A stretch of 64,000 bases of DNA from Streptomyces sp. WMMC500 (GCF_027497195.1 NZ_CP114905.1:7079001-7143000); one strand, 5' to 3'. Numbered from the stretch's first letter, positions 1 through 9,660 are shown. Notes: generated by a model not told the origin, from the sequence alone. Made by a program: numbers and translations.

Positions 1-1
1 G

Positions 2-142
2 GCGACGCTCGTCATCGAGACCGTGGGCCCGCAGGAGTACGAGCTGCGGCGCAGCAACTTCGTCGCGCGCTTCACCAAGGCGTACGGGCAGGAAGCCGCC
101 GCCGAGGTGCAGGAGCACCTGCCCGAGACGGTGCGGGGCTAG
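2..142 (+). CDS. PfkB/ribokinase-family carbohydrate kinase, C-terminal fragment
   Basis: This is the last 46 codons of a gene whose beginning lies left of the window; the reading frame is open from base 2 and stops at the TAG ending at 142. The residues (TLVIETVGPQEYELRR, then a helical tail rich in Ala and Glu) resemble the C-terminus of the adenosine kinase-like PfkB sugar kinase that, as I recall, lies next to the cysteine desulfurase and ctaC genes in Streptomyces. The ATP-binding DTxGAGD motif would be upstream and is not visible, so the assignment rests on the tail and on gene order. It runs convergently toward the desulfurase gene with about 100 bases between them. Confidence 0.6.
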   Translation, partial: ATLVIETVGPQEYELRRSNFVARFTKAYGQEAAAEVQEHLPETVRG

Positions 143-249
143 GACCTCTCGCAGGACCCGTCCGGCGGAGACCCGCGGGCGCCCGGCGGACGTACGGACC
201 GGGCGCCGCGGTGCACGGCCGCCGCCCGGCCCGTACGGACCCGGGCGCC

Positions 250-1677
250 TCAGGCCGTGCGGCGCACCCGGTAGCCGGTGCCGCCGCCGGCCGCCGGCTC
301 CTCGCCGACGTACTCCTGCCCGCGCATCTCGCACCACGCCGGAATGTCCAGCCGCGCCGCCTCGTCGTCCGACAGCACCAGCGCCGTGCCGCCCACCGGC
401 ACCCGGTCGAAGACCTTCGCCAGCTCTATGACCGGGACCGGGCAGCGCCGCCCGCGGGCGTCGACCAGCAGCTCCCCGGCCACCGCCGCCGCCTCCGCCG
501 CACCCTGCGCGGGCGCGCCCAGCTCCGCGCGCACCCCGGCGACGGCGCCCTGCAGCGCCCGCAGGAAGCCCTCCACCTCGTCCGCCGTCGTCCCCGGCGG
601 CAGCGACACGCGCACGTTGCCCTCCGACAACACGCCCATCGCCTTGAGCACATGGCTCGGCGTCAGCGTGCTCGACGTGCACGCGGACCCGGACGAGACC
701 GAGAACCCCGCCCGGTCCAGCGCGTGCAGCAGCGCCTCCCCGTCCACGTACAGACAGGAGAACGTCACCAGGTGCGGCAGCCGGCGGTCCGGGTCGCCGA
801 CCACCTCCACGTCCGCGACCGTCTCCGGCACCCGCGCGCGGATCCGGTCCACCAGCGCCCGCAGCCGGGCGTCCTCGGCCCGCGCCTCCGCGCGTACGGC
901 GCGCAGCGAAGCGGCCGTCGCGACGATCGCCGGGATGTTCTCGAACCCGGACGCGCGGCCCGCCTCCCGCTCGTCCGCCGGGCCCGCGGGCGCGAACCGC
1001 GTCCCCTTGCGCACCACCAGCAGCCCCACGCCGGGCGGGCCGCCCCACTTGTGCGCGCTCGCCGTCAGCAGCGACCACGGGCCGGCGACCCGCCCCCAGC
1101 CCAGCGACTGCGCCGCGTCCACCAGCAGCGGCACCCCGGCGGCCCGGCACTCCTCTGCGGCCTCGGCGACAGGCTGCTCGGTGCCCACCTCGTGGTTGGC
1201 GGACTGCAGGCAGGCCAGCGCGGTATCGGCGCGCAGCGCCTCGGCGTACGCCCCGGGCGCCACCCGGCCGCCGCGGTCGACCGGCACGTACGTCACGTCC
1301 CCGTCGTCACCGCCCGCCGCAGCCTTGCTCCCCTCCGCCACCGCTGCTGCCCCGTGGGCCTCCGCCGCATGCAGGACCGCGGAGTGCTCCACCGCCGAGA
1401 CCACCAGGTGCCGGCCGGTACGGCGCCGGCCCGCCAGCGCCCCCGCCATCCCGTCGTGCACGGCGCGCGTACCCGAGGACGTGAACACCAGCTCGTCCGG
1501 GCGGCAGCCGACGAGTTCCGCGGTGGTCTCGCGCGCGGCGTCCAGCAGCCGCCGCGCCCGGCGGCCCTCCCGGTACAGCCGGGCCGGGTCGGCCCAGCCC
1601 TCGTCGAGCGCGGCGAGCAGGGCCTGCCGGGCGATCGGGTGAAGGGGCGCGGACGACGCGGCGTCGAAGTACGGCAC
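250..1677 (-). CDS. Cysteine desulfurase fused to a TusA sulfurtransferase domain
   Basis: A 475-residue two-domain protein. Residues 1-385 are a class V PLP enzyme of the NifS/IscS type: His98 lies in SAVEHSAVLH, Asp187 in LLVDAAQS, the PLP lysine is Lys210 in TASAHKWGG, and the persulfide cysteine is Cys332 in SSGSACTSS. Residues 400-475 form a TusA-like domain with the active-site cysteine at 411 in DARGRRCPVPVIELAK. The enzyme should remove sulfur from cysteine and hand it directly to its own TusA domain, for tRNA thiolation, molybdenum cofactor or Fe-S assembly; which acceptor is used cannot be told. It is divergent from ctaC. The GTG start at 1677 is chosen because a TAGCGT -10 box lies six bases upstream, suggesting a leaderless mRNA. 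Confidence 0.88.
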   Translation of the reverse strand: MPYFDAASSAPLHPIARQALLAALDEGWADPARLYREGRRARRLLDAARETTAELVGCRPDELVFTSSGTRAVHDGMAGALAGRRRTGRHLVVSAVEHSAVLHAAEAHGAAAVAEGSKAAAGGDDGDVTYVPVDRGGRVAPGAYAEALRADTALACLQSANHEVGTEQPVAEAAEECRAAGVPLLVDAAQSLGWGRVAGPWSLLTASAHKWGGPPGVGLLVVRKGTRFAPAGPADEREAGRASGFENIPAIVATAASLRAVRAEARAEDARLRALVDRIRARVPETVADVEVVGDPDRRLPHLVTFSCLYVDGEALLHALDRAGFSVSSGSACTSSTLTPSHVLKAMGVLSEGNVRVSLPPGTTADEVEGFLRALQGAVAGVRAELGAPAQGAAEAAAVAGELLVDARGRRCPVPVIELAKVFDRVPVGGTALVLSDDEAARLDIPAWCEMRGQEYVGEEPAAGGGTGYRVRRTA

Positions 1678-1683
1678 CCGACC

Positions 1684-1689
1684 ACGCTA
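1684..1689 (-). promoter_or_regulatory. Predicted -10 box for the desulfurase-TusA gene (leaderless)
   Basis: Read on the minus strand this is TAGCGT, six bases before the GTG start at 1677. A -10 at this distance puts the transcription start on or next to the start codon. No convincing -35 is visible. Confidence 0.5.
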
Positions 1690-1829
1690 ACCCCTGGTCC
1701 GCGCCGCGGACCGCGACGCCGGGACCCCGACGCGGAACCGGCGGGACCGACTTGACGCCCTCGCCACCCCATCGAGGTGCCCCCGGCGCGCCAGGGCACC
1801 CTCCCCGAGCGACCCCAAATGGCGTCCAG

Positions 1830-1835
1830 TAGGGT
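1830..1835 (+). promoter_or_regulatory. Candidate -10 box for the ctaCDF operon
   Basis: TAGGGT fits the actinobacterial -10 pattern and lies about 77 bases before the ctaC start, in the 235-base gap between the divergent desulfurase and ctaC genes. The -35 region is weak (GAGCGA at 17-base spacing), so this is only a candidate. Confidence 0.3.
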
Positions 1836-1912
1836 TTGGTCCGCGTAAACATCCAAACCTGCTGCCCGCGCGCCCGAAGGGACCGTGGGCGAGACTCTCG
1901 GGAAGGCGCTAC

Positions 1913-2911
1913 GTGAGTCACAACGGCTCCGACCTCCCCCGCGGCCAGAAGGCAGCCGCGGGAGGTACCCGCTCGCCGCGGCGCACGATGCGGCGAAGGC
2001 TGCCGCAGGCGCTGGCCGCGGGCCTGGTCCTGGTCACCCTCTCCGGTTGCACCTACAAGGACTTCCCCCGCCTGGGCATGCCCTCGCCGGCCACCGAGGA
2101 GGCGCCGCGGATCCTCTCCCTGTGGCAGGGCTCCTGGGCGGCCGCCCTTGCCGTCGGGGTCATCGTCTGGGGCCTGATCCTCTGGAGCGTCCTCTTCCAC
2201 CGCCGCTCCAGGACCAAGATCGAGGTCCCGGCCCAGGTCCGGTACAACCTGCCCATCGAGGCGCTGTACACGGTCGTCCCGCTGATCGTCGTGGCGGTGT
2301 TCTTCTACTTCACCGCGCGCGACGAGAGCAAGCTGCTGGAGACGTCGGACAAGCCGGACCACGTGGTCAACGTGGTCGGGTACCAGTGGAGCTGGGGCTT
2401 CAACTACCTGGAGGACGTGGACGGCGACGCCGCCACGCCGGCGAAGCGGCCCAAGGAACTGGCCGCCATCCCCGACCGGGACTACGAGGCCGTGCCGAAG
2501 GGCGCCGAGGGCGTGTACGACTACGGCGTGCCCGCCAGCGAGAACGAGGACACCGGCAACCCGGGTCCCACGCTGGTCCTCCCCAAGGGCGAGACCGTCC
2601 AGTTCGTGCTGACCTCCCGGGACGTCATCCACTCCTTCTGGGTGGTGCCGTTCCTGATGAAGCAGGACGTCATCCCCGGCCACACGAACGTCTTCGAGGT
2701 GACCCCCAACAAGGAGGGCACCTTCATGGGCAAGTGCGCCGAGCTGTGCGGCGCGGACCACTCCCGGATGCTCTTCAACGTGAAGGTGGTCTCCCCGGAG
2801 GAGTACCGGCAGCATCTGCAGGAGCTGGCCGCGAAGGGCCAGACCGGGTCGATCCCGGCGGGCATCCCCCAGACCGACGCCGCTAGGAATGCGGAGACCA
2901 ACGAGCAATGA
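1913..2911 (+). CDS. ctaC: Cytochrome c oxidase (aa3) subunit II
   Basis: A 332-residue membrane-anchored subunit that takes electrons from cytochrome c via the CuA centre. The N-terminus carries a basic signal region and a lipobox (TLSGC, Cys46), then two transmembrane segments (about 68-90 and 108-130) and a cupredoxin domain. CuA ligands are seen in [12 protein letters not shown] (His) and in [14 protein letters not shown] (two Cys, His, Met). The domain holds an acidic insert around residues 160-210. The start is the GTG at 1913, preceded by a GGAAGG ribosome site. It is first gene of ctaC-ctaD-ctaF and its stop overlaps the ctaD start (ATGA). Confidence 0.96.
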   Translation: MSHNGSDLPRGQKAAAGGTRSPRRTMRRRLPQALAAGLVLVTLSGCTYKDFPRLGMPSPATEEAPRILSLWQGSWAAALAVGVIVWGLILWSVLFHRRSRTKIEVPAQVRYNLPIEALYTVVPLIVVAVFFYFTARDESKLLETSDKPDHVVNVVGYQWSWGFNYLEDVDGDAATPAKRPKELAAIPDRDYEAVPKGAEGVYDYGVPASENEDTGNPGPTLVLPKGETVQFVLTSRDVIHSFWVVPFLMKQDVIPGHTNVFEVTPNKEGTFMGKCAELCGADHSRMLFNVKVVSPEEYRQHLQELAAKGQTGSIPAGIPQTDAARNAETNEQ

Positions 2912-4659
2912 GCATCCTCAACGAACCCCAGGGTGCGGCGACCGCGGGCGCGGGTGAAGACGCGTACGAGAACGAGGTGCCGGCGCGTCGCCGCCAGCCC
3001 GGCAACGTCGTGGTCAAGTGGCTGACGACCACGGACCACAAGACGATCGGCACGCTGTACCTGGCGACCTCGTTCTTCTTCTTCATCTTCGGCGGCGTCC
3101 TGGCCCTGTTCATGCGGGCCGAGCTGGCCCGGCCGGGCACGCAGGTGATGAGCAACGAGCAGTTCAACCAGGCGTTCACGATGCACGGCACGATCATGCT
3201 GCTGATGTTCGCGACGCCGCTGTTCGCGGGCTTCGCCAACTGGATCATGCCGCTGCAGATCGGCGCGCCGGACGTGGCGTTCCCGCGGCTGAACATGTTC
3301 GCGTACTGGCTGTACCTCTTCGGGTCGCTCATCGCCGTCGCCGGCTTCATCACCCCGCAGGGCGCGGCGGACTTCGGCTGGTTCGCGTACACGCCGCTCT
3401 CCGACGCGGTGCGCTCGCCGGGCGTCGGCGCCGACATGTGGATCATGGGCCTGGCGCTCTCCGGCTTCGGCACCATCCTCGGCTCGGTCAACTTCATCAC
3501 GACCATCATCTGCATGCGGGCGCCGGGCCTGACGATGTTCCGGATGCCGATCTTCACCTGGAACGTGCTGCTCACCGGTGTGCTGGTGCTGCTCGCCTTC
3601 CCGGTGCTGGCCGCCGCGCTGCTGGCGCTGGAGGCGGACCGCAAGTTCGGGGCGCACATCTTCGACCCGGCCAACGGCGGTGCGCTGCTCTGGCAGCACC
3701 TCTTCTGGTTCTTCGGCCATCCAGAGGTGTACATCATCGCGCTGCCGTTCTTCGGCATCATCTCCGAGGTCATCCCGGTCTTCAGCCGCAAGCCGATGTT
3801 CGGCTACATCGGCCTGGTGGCCGCCACGATCTCCATCGCCGGCCTGTCCGTGACCGTGTGGGCGCACCACATGTACGTGACCGGAGGCGTGCTCCTACCG
3901 TTCTTCGCCTTCATGACCATGCTGATCGCGGTGCCAACGGGAGTGAAGTTCTTCAACTGGATCGGCACCATGTGGAAGGGATCACTGAGTTTCGAGACAC
4001 CGATGCTCTGGTCCATCGGCTTCCTGGTGACGTTCACCTTCGGCGGTCTGACCGGCGTCATCCTGGCCTCGCCACCGCTGGACTTCCACGTCTCCGACTC
4101 GTACTTCGTGGTGGCCCACTTCCACTACGTGGTCTTCGGCACCGTCGTCTTCGCGATGTTCGCCGGCTTCCACTTCTGGTGGCCCAAGTTCACCGGGAAG
4201 ATGCTGGACGAGACGCTCGGGAAGATCACCTTCTGGACGCTCTTCATCGGCTTCCACGGCACGTTCCTGGTGCAGCACTGGCTCGGCGCGGAGGGCATGC
4301 CCCGGCGGTACGCGGACTACCTCGCGGCCGACGGCTTCACCGCCCTGAACACCTTCTCGACGATCAGCTCGTTCCTGCTCGGCATGTCGATGCTGCCGTT
4401 CTTCTACAACGTGTGGAAGACGGCCAAGTACGGCAAGAAGATCGAGGTCGACGACCCGTGGGGCTACGGCCGCTCCCTGGAGTGGGCCACGTCCTGCCCG
4501 CCGCCGCGGCACAACTTCACCTCGCTGCCGCGCATCCGGTCCGAATCGCCGGCCTTCGACCTGCACCATCCCGAAATCGCGGCGGCCCAGGTCGGCCACG
4601 GCCACGGCGCCGGTGACAAGACGCTCGTCGGCGGCGGCAGCGAAGGGGAAGCGAAGTGA
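2908..4659 (+). CDS. ctaD: Cytochrome c oxidase subunit I
   Basis: A 583-residue, 12-helix catalytic subunit of the aa3 oxidase, which reduces oxygen to water at the heme a3-CuB site and pumps protons. Recognisable motifs are HGTIMLLMF (heme a ligand), the CuB and Tyr-crosslink segment [15 protein letters not shown], the paired CuB histidines in WAHHMYV, and HFHYVVFG with the heme a and a3 histidine ligands. The N-terminal 35 residues and the last 70 are hydrophilic extensions usual in actinobacterial CtaD. The ATG at 2908 overlaps the ctaC stop by four bases and the gene overlaps ctaF by four, indicating translational coupling. Confidence 0.97.
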   Translation: MSILNEPQGAATAGAGEDAYENEVPARRRQPGNVVVKWLTTTDHKTIGTLYLATSFFFFIFGGVLALFMRAELARPGTQVMSNEQFNQAFTMHGTIMLLMFATPLFAGFANWIMPLQIGAPDVAFPRLNMFAYWLYLFGSLIAVAGFITPQGAADFGWFAYTPLSDAVRSPGVGADMWIMGLALSGFGTILGSVNFITTIICMRAPGLTMFRMPIFTWNVLLTGVLVLLAFPVLAAALLALEADRKFGAHIFDPANGGALLWQHLFWFFGHPEVYIIALPFFGIISEVIPVFSRKPMFGYIGLVAATISIAGLSVTVWAHHMYVTGGVLLPFFAFMTMLIAVPTGVKFFNWIGTMWKGSLSFETPMLWSIGFLVTFTFGGLTGVILASPPLDFHVSDSYFVVAHFHYVVFGTVVFAMFAGFHFWWPKFTGKMLDETLGKITFWTLFIGFHGTFLVQHWLGAEGMPRRYADYLAADGFTALNTFSTISSFLLGMSMLPFFYNVWKTAKYGKKIEVDDPWGYGRSLEWATSCPPPRHNFTSLPRIRSESPAFDLHHPEIAAAQVGHGHGAGDKTLVGGGSEGEAK

Positions 4660-5054
4660 AGATCCAGGGCCACATGTTCGGCTGGCTCGCCGCCTTCATC
4701 CTGATCGCGGCGATCGTCTACGGGTACTGGTCGAACGAGCCGGTCGGCACCACCGGGCTCTTCCTGGCCTTCGGCCTGACCGCGATGATCGGGTACTACC
4801 TGGTCTTCACGGCCCGCCGGGTCGACACCGGGGCGCAGGACAACAAGGAGGCCGAGGTCGCCGACGACGCCGGCGAGCTGGGCTTCTTCAGCCCGCACAG
4901 TTGGCAGCCGCTGTCGCTGGCGATCGGCGGCGCGCTCGCCTTCCTCGGCATCGTTCTCAACTGGTGGCTGCTGTACTTCTCCATCCCCGTGATCCTCGTC
5001 GGCATCTACGGCTGGGTCTTCGAGTACTACCGCGGGGCGGACCAGAACCAGTAG
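4656..5054 (+). CDS. ctaF: Cytochrome c oxidase subunit IV
   Basis: A 132-residue protein with four predicted membrane segments (about 5-25, 35-54, 88-105 and 108-126) separated by an acidic loop. It belongs to the actinobacterial subunit IV family (CtaF) that stabilises the aa3 oxidase. It starts inside the ctaD stop (ATGA overlap) and is the last gene of the ctaCDF block, followed by a strong hairpin. Confidence 0.93.
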   Translation: MKIQGHMFGWLAAFILIAAIVYGYWSNEPVGTTGLFLAFGLTAMIGYYLVFTARRVDTGAQDNKEAEVADDAGELGFFSPHSWQPLSLAIGGALAFLGIVLNWWLLYFSIPVILVGIYGWVFEYYRGADQNQ

Positions 5055-5079
5055 CGCACTACAGCACAGCTCCGCCGAC

Positions 5080-5114
5080 GGGGCCGCGGCACGCCGAAAG
5101 GGTGTCGCGGCCCC
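5080..5114 (+). terminator. Hairpin terminator after ctaF
   Basis: A 13-base arm (5080-5092, starting GGGGCCGCG) pairs with 5102-5114 with one mismatch around a nine-base loop. There is no U-run, as is common in high-GC actinomycetes. It separates ctaCDF from the L,D-transpeptidase gene. Confidence 0.6.
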
Positions 5115-5156
5115 CTCGTACGGCGCACACACCGCGCGCCGCACGGAGTATCTGCC

Positions 5157-5162
5157 TAGCGT
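5157..5162 (+). promoter_or_regulatory. Predicted -10 box for the L,D-transpeptidase gene (leaderless)
   Basis: TAGCGT ends six bases before the ATG at 5169. This favours the ATG over the upstream in-frame GTG at 5163. No good -35 is visible. Confidence 0.4.
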
Positions 5163-5168
5163 GTGATC

Positions 5169-6422
5169 ATGAGCCAAACGCCCCATCGCCGCACGGCAGT
5201 CAGTTGTTCCCTGCTGTTGGTCGCCCTCGCCCCGGGCCTCGCCGCCTGCGGCGCCGGCGGACACCCGCTGGCCCGCGAGCCGGGAGAGCCCGCCGGCCGG
5301 ATCACCCTGGCCGGCCTGGCCGGTGACACCGAGCTGGCCGACCCGGCCGACGACCTGGAGGTCACCGCCCAGGGCCAGGCGCGCATCACGGACGTCACAG
5401 CCGTCGACGAGCGCGGCCGGTACGTACGCGGCCGCCTGTCCACCGACGGCCACACCTGGCGCAGCACCGTGCCCCTGGCCGCGCGGTCCCGCTACAGCGT
5501 CGAGGTGAGCACCGAGAACGACGACGGCACGCCCGGCCGCAAGCGGCTGACGTACCGGACGTCGAAGGCCAGGACCAAGAAGCCGATGAAGGTCGAGCTG
5601 GGCCCCGACCGGGGCACCTACGGCGTCGGCCAGCCGCTCACCGTGGAGCTCGGCCGGGCCGTGAAGACCCAGGCGGAGCGCGCCGTCGTCGAGCGCGGGC
5701 TGAAGGTCACCTCGACCCCGGTGGTCGAGGGCGCCTGGTACTGGGTGGACGACAAGGAACTGCACTACCGCCCCAGGGAGTACTGGCCCGCGGGCGCCCG
5801 CGTCCGGCTGGAGAGCAGGCTGGAGGGCGTGAAGGTACGCGAGGGCGTCTACGGGAGCGCCACCAGACCCCTGGAGCTGAAGATCGGCGACCGCATCGAG
5901 GCGGTCACCGACGCCGGCTCGTACCAGATGACCGTCTACCGCAACGGTAAGCAGATCAAGATGATCCCGGTCACGACGGGCAAGGCCGGCTTCGAGACCC
6001 GCAACGGCAAGAAGGTGGTGCTGGAGAAGCAGTCGCTCGTCCGGATGACGGGCGCCAGCATCGGCGTCGGCGGCACCGGCGAGGACTACGACCTCCAGGT
6101 CTCCTACGCGACCCGGGTCACCTGGAGCGGCGAGTACGTGCACGCCGCGCCCTGGTCCGTCGGCTCGCAGGGCGCCGCCAACGTCAGCCACGGCTGCACC
6201 GGGATGAGCACCGAGGACGCCGCCTGGTTCTTCAAGACCGTACGGCCCGGCGACATCGTGGAGGTCGTCAACAGCTTCGGCGAGGACATGGCCCCGTTCG
6301 GGAACGGCTTCGGGGACTGGAACCTCTCCTGGCCCAAGTGGCAGGAGGGCAGCGCCCTGACCCCCGGCGTCCGCGACGGAGGCGGCCCGGGCGACGCGAA
6401 CCGCCTCCGGCCCGCGGTCTGA
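5169..6422 (+). CDS. L,D-transpeptidase lipoprotein with Ig-like domains
   Basis: A 417-residue secreted lipoprotein predicted to form 3-3 cross-links in peptidoglycan. The signal peptide ends in a lipobox (GLAACG, Cys27). Residues 45-270 look like two all-beta, Ig-like domains of the Ldt(Mt2) type, and residues about 280-390 are the YkuD domain. The catalytic motif is SHGCTGM with Cys343 as nucleophile, preceded by a histidine in EYVHAAPW. The C-terminal 40 residues carry the Trp-rich GDWNLSWPKWQ segment typical of actinobacterial enzymes. It lies between ctaF and ctaE. An in-frame GTG at 5163 would add two residues. Confidence 0.9.
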   Translation: MSQTPHRRTAVSCSLLLVALAPGLAACGAGGHPLAREPGEPAGRITLAGLAGDTELADPADDLEVTAQGQARITDVTAVDERGRYVRGRLSTDGHTWRSTVPLAARSRYSVEVSTENDDGTPGRKRLTYRTSKARTKKPMKVELGPDRGTYGVGQPLTVELGRAVKTQAERAVVERGLKVTSTPVVEGAWYWVDDKELHYRPREYWPAGARVRLESRLEGVKVREGVYGSATRPLELKIGDRIEAVTDAGSYQMTVYRNGKQIKMIPVTTGKAGFETRNGKKVVLEKQSLVRMTGASIGVGGTGEDYDLQVSYATRVTWSGEYVHAAPWSVGSQGAANVSHGCTGMSTEDAAWFFKTVRPGDIVEVVNSFGEDMAPFGNGFGDWNLSWPKWQEGSALTPGVRDGGGPGDANRLRPAV

Positions 6423-6525
6423 GACGCCCGGCCCGGCCCGGGACCCTCAGGCCGGCCGGGGGAGCGGCGCCCCGAAGGCGCCGCCGGCGCTCAGGAGCCG
6501 CCCGCGCTCAGACGCCGCCCCGCGC

Positions 6526-6939
6526 TCACGCCTCAACCGCCAGCCGGGTGCGCAGCACGCCCGCCAGGGCGTCGGCGAGCGCCGCCGGGTCGACCGGGTG
6601 CGCCACGGTGGCCTCGGCGCGGCTCCAGGTCGCCAGCCAGGCGTCCTGCGGGCGGCCGATGAGCAGCAGGACGGGCGGGCACCGGAAGATCTCGTCCTTG
6701 ATCTGCCTGCACACGCCCATGCCGCCGGCGGGCACCGCCTCGCCGTCGAGCACGCAGGCGTCGATGCCGCCCCGCTCCAGCTCCGTCATGACCGCGGGGA
6801 GCGTGGCGCACTCGACGTAGGCCACCGGCGGCAGGTCTGCCGCGGGCCGGCGGCCGGCGGCGAGCCGGACCTGCTCGCGCGTGTTCGCGTCGTCGCTGTA
6901 GACCAGCACGTTGACCGGTCCTGCGGCCGTCGACTCCAT
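6526..6939 (-). CDS. Receiver-like protein of unknown function
   Basis: A 137-residue soluble protein. The alternating beta-alpha pattern (VNVLVYSDD at 9-17, IDACVLDGEAV near 60-70, PPVLLLIGRP near 88-97) follows a CheY receiver fold, but the usual acidic triad and lysine are not cleanly kept: the phosphoacceptor position would be the Asp in VLDGE. There is no output domain. It may be a pseudo-receiver; no partner is visible. The ATG at 6939 has a GGAGGAACC ribosome site. It is oriented against the flanking respiratory genes, and a similar protein occupies this place in other Streptomyces as I recall. Confidence 0.65.
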   Translation of the reverse strand: MESTAAGPVNVLVYSDDANTREQVRLAAGRRPAADLPPVAYVECATLPAVMTELERGGIDACVLDGEAVPAGGMGVCRQIKDEIFRCPPVLLLIGRPQDAWLATWSRAEATVAHPVDPAALADALAGVLRTRLAVEA

Positions 6940-7085
6940 GGTTCCTCCGGTGGTTCTCGGGCACCGCTCTCACCGCGGATGCTACTCCGCCGGGGGTGCG
7001 GCGGTGCAGTCCAGGGCCCCTCTGCCGGGCCCTGACACTCCGAACGGGACCCCCCGGAGTGAGGCGGAGTTAAGGGACCGACATA

Positions 7086-7709
7086 ATGTCGGACGTGGCG
7101 ACAGCAACAGCAGCAGTAGAGACCGGGCACGCGCACCCGTCGGTCAACAGGCCGAACCTCACCAGCGTCGGAACCATCATCTGGCTGAGTTCCGAGCTGA
7201 TGTTCTTCGCGGCCCTCTTCGCGATGTACTTCACCCTGCGGTCGGTGATGGGTGCGGACTACTGGAAGGCACAGGCCGAGACCCTGAACCTTCCGTTCGC
7301 GCTCGGCAACACCACGATCCTGGTGCTCTCCTCGCTCACCTGCCAGCTCGGCGTGTTCGCGGCCGAGCGCGGTGACGTGAAGAAGCTGCGCATGTGGTTC
7401 ACGGTGACCTTCGTCATGGGCGCGGTCTTCGTCGGCGGGCAGGTCACCGAGTACGTGGAGCTGGTGGAGCACGAGGGCATCTCGCTCTCCTCCGGCCCGT
7501 ACGGCTCGGCGTTCTACCTGACCACCGGCTTCCACGGACTGCACGTGACGGGCGGACTGATCGCCTTCCTGCTGATTCTGGGGCGCACCTACGCGGCCAG
7601 ACGGTTCACCCACCAGCAGGCGACCGCCGCGATCGTGGTGTCCTACTACTGGCACTTCGTCGACGTGGTCTGGATCGGCCTCTTCGCCACCATCTACTTG
7701 ATCAAGTAA
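7086..7709 (+). CDS. ctaE: Cytochrome c oxidase subunit III
   Basis: A 207-residue membrane protein with five hydrophobic helices, shorter than the seven-helix proteobacterial subunit III but normal for actinobacteria. Family landmarks are [17 protein letters not shown] near the N-terminus, [15 protein letters not shown] and the final [19 protein letters not shown]. It supports the aa3 oxidase and heads the block ctaE-qcrC-qcrA-qcrB. An AAGGGA ribosome site precedes the ATG. The gap to qcrC is 65 bases, so these are probably co-transcribed. Confidence 0.96.
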   Translation: MSDVATATAAVETGHAHPSVNRPNLTSVGTIIWLSSELMFFAALFAMYFTLRSVMGADYWKAQAETLNLPFALGNTTILVLSSLTCQLGVFAAERGDVKKLRMWFTVTFVMGAVFVGGQVTEYVELVEHEGISLSSGPYGSAFYLTTGFHGLHVTGGLIAFLLILGRTYAARRFTHQQATAAIVVSYYWHFVDVVWIGLFATIYLIK

Positions 7710-7774
7710 AACCGGCCGGGGAGCCGGCACCGAGAAGCACACCGACGCTGAAGATCCTGATACCGGGGTAATCC

Positions 7775-8587
7775 GTGAAAAAGCTCTCCGCACGACGGCG
7801 CCATCCGCTGGCGGCGCTCGTCGTCCTACTCATCGCGCTGGCGGCCACCGGGGGGCTGTACGCCACATTCGCGCCCACGGGCAAGGCGCAGGCCGAAGAC
7901 ACCAGTGCACAGTCCCTCGCCATCGAAGAGGGGCAGAAGATCTTCCGGGTCGGCTGCGCGAGCTGCCACGGCACCGGCGGGCAGGGCTCCAGCGACGGCC
8001 CCAGCCTCGTGGGCGTCGGCGCGGCGGCCGTGGACTTCCAGGTCTCCACGGGCCGGATGCCCCTGCAGCAGCAGGGCGCCCAGGCGCCGAAGAAGCCGAA
8101 CACCTACACCCAGAAGGAGATCGACCAGCTCGCCGCGTACGTCGCCTCCCTGGGCCCCGGCCCGGCGATCCCCGAGGAGAGCCAGTACGACCCGGCGGGC
8201 GGCGACGTCGCCCGCGGCGGTGACCTGTTCCGTACCAACTGTGCGCAGTGCCACAACTTCACCGGCAAGGGCGGCGCCCTGACGGACGGCAAGTACGCAC
8301 CGAACATCGACGGCGTCGATCCGAAGCACATGTACGAAGCGATGGTGACCGGCCCGCAGAACATGCCCTCCTTCCCGGACAGGCTGCTGACGCCCAAGGA
8401 CAAGCAGGCCATCATCGCCTACCTCGACACGGTCGGGGGCGACGAGGCCGAGTCGCCCGGCGGGTTCAGCCTCGGCGGCCTCGGCCCGGTGAGCGAGGGT
8501 CTGTTCGCCTGGGTCTTCGGGCTCGGGGCCCTCGTCGTCCTGACGATCTGGATCACCGCCCGGAGTGCAAAGGCCAGGAAGTCATGA
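7775..8587 (+). CDS. qcrC: Diheme cytochrome c subunit of the bcc complex
   Basis: A 270-residue membrane-anchored diheme cytochrome c that replaces cytochrome c1 plus soluble cytochrome c in actinobacteria and passes electrons directly to CtaC. It has an N-terminal signal/anchor helix (about 12-32), heme site one CASCH (Cys61, Cys64, His65), heme site two CAQCH (Cys156, Cys159, His160), and a C-terminal helix (about 238-260). The GTG start at 7775 follows the ctaE gap; its TGA overlaps the qcrA ATG. Confidence 0.95.
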   Translation: MKKLSARRRHPLAALVVLLIALAATGGLYATFAPTGKAQAEDTSAQSLAIEEGQKIFRVGCASCHGTGGQGSSDGPSLVGVGAAAVDFQVSTGRMPLQQQGAQAPKKPNTYTQKEIDQLAAYVASLGPGPAIPEESQYDPAGGDVARGGDLFRTNCAQCHNFTGKGGALTDGKYAPNIDGVDPKHMYEAMVTGPQNMPSFPDRLLTPKDKQAIIAYLDTVGGDEAESPGGFSLGGLGPVSEGLFAWVFGLGALVVLTIWITARSAKARKS

Positions 8588-9660
8588 GTAGCCAGGCTGG
8601 ACCTGAGAACGAGAACAACGGCGAGAAGCACCTGCCGACCGTCCGGGAGGGCGAGGAGAGCGGGGGCGTCGCGGTCGAGGAGCGCGACCCGTTCGCCAAC
8701 CCCGGCCTGCCGCCGCACGAGCCGCGCAAGCAGGACATCGACGAGCGGGCCGCCAAGCGGTCCGAGCGCACCGTGTCGCTGCTGTTCACGGTGTCGATGC
8801 TCGCGACCGTCGCCTTCATCGCGGCGTTCGTCGCCATCGACGTCGACGAGATCGTCTACATCTTCCCGCTCGGCCACATCAGCGCGCTGAACTTCGCCCT
8901 CGGTGTCACCCTGGGCCTCGCGCTGTTCTGCATCGGCGCCGGCGCCATCCACTGGTCGCGCACGCTGATGTCGGACGTGGAGGTCATCCAGGAGCGGCAC
9001 CCGATCGAGGCCAGCCCGGAGACCGAGGCCATCAGCAAGGGCGACTGGCGGCAGGGCACCGAGGAATCGGCGATCGGCAGCCGTAAGATCATCCGGCGCA
9101 CCATGCTCGGCGCGCTCACGCTCGTCCCGCTCACCGGCATCGTGCTGCTGCGCGACCTCGGCCCGCTGCCCGGCACCAAGCTGCGCAACACCCTGTGGGA
9201 CAAGGGCAAGCTGCTCATCAACATGAACACCGACGAGCCGCTGCGCCCGGAGGACATCACCGTCGGTTCGCTCTCCTTCGCCAAGCCCGAAGGGCTGGAG
9301 GAAGGCGCCCACAACTTCAACAACGAGATCGCCAAGGCGGCACTGATGCTCGTCCGGATCCACCCGGGCGACATCAAGGACCCGAAGTCGGCCGACTGGG
9401 GCCACGACGGCATCCTGGCCTACTCCAAGATCTGTACGCACGTCGGCTGCCCCGTCAGCCTGTACGAGCAGCAGACGCACCACGTGCTCTGCCCGTGTCA
9501 CCAGTCGACGTTCGACCTGTCGGACGGCGCGCGCGTACTCTTCGGTCCGGCGGGGCACGCCCTGCCGCAACTGAGGATCTCGGTCAACGATGAGGGTCAC
9601 CTGTACGCGCTCGGCGACTTCGACGAGCCGGTCGGCCCGAGCTTCTGGGAGCGCGGATGA
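8584..9660 (+). CDS. qcrA: Rieske iron-sulfur subunit of the bcc complex
   Basis: A 358-residue subunit. The first 60 residues are hydrophilic, followed by three membrane helices (roughly 60-82, 95-118 and 175-195), as expected for the actinobacterial QcrA. The C-terminal Rieske domain has the two cluster motifs CTHVGC (Cys284, His286) and CPCHQSTF (Cys303, His306), which hold the 2Fe-2S centre that oxidises menaquinol. The ATG at 8584 overlaps the qcrC stop by four bases; a longer in-frame extension upstream is only a reading-frame artefact inside qcrC. It overlaps qcrB by four bases. Confidence 0.95.
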   Translation: MSSQAGPENENNGEKHLPTVREGEESGGVAVEERDPFANPGLPPHEPRKQDIDERAAKRSERTVSLLFTVSMLATVAFIAAFVAIDVDEIVYIFPLGHISALNFALGVTLGLALFCIGAGAIHWSRTLMSDVEVIQERHPIEASPETEAISKGDWRQGTEESAIGSRKIIRRTMLGALTLVPLTGIVLLRDLGPLPGTKLRNTLWDKGKLLINMNTDEPLRPEDITVGSLSFAKPEGLEEGAHNFNNEIAKAALMLVRIHPGDIKDPKSADWGHDGILAYSKICTHVGCPVSLYEQQTHHVLCPCHQSTFDLSDGARVLFGPAGHALPQLRISVNDEGHLYALGDFDEPVGPSFWERG

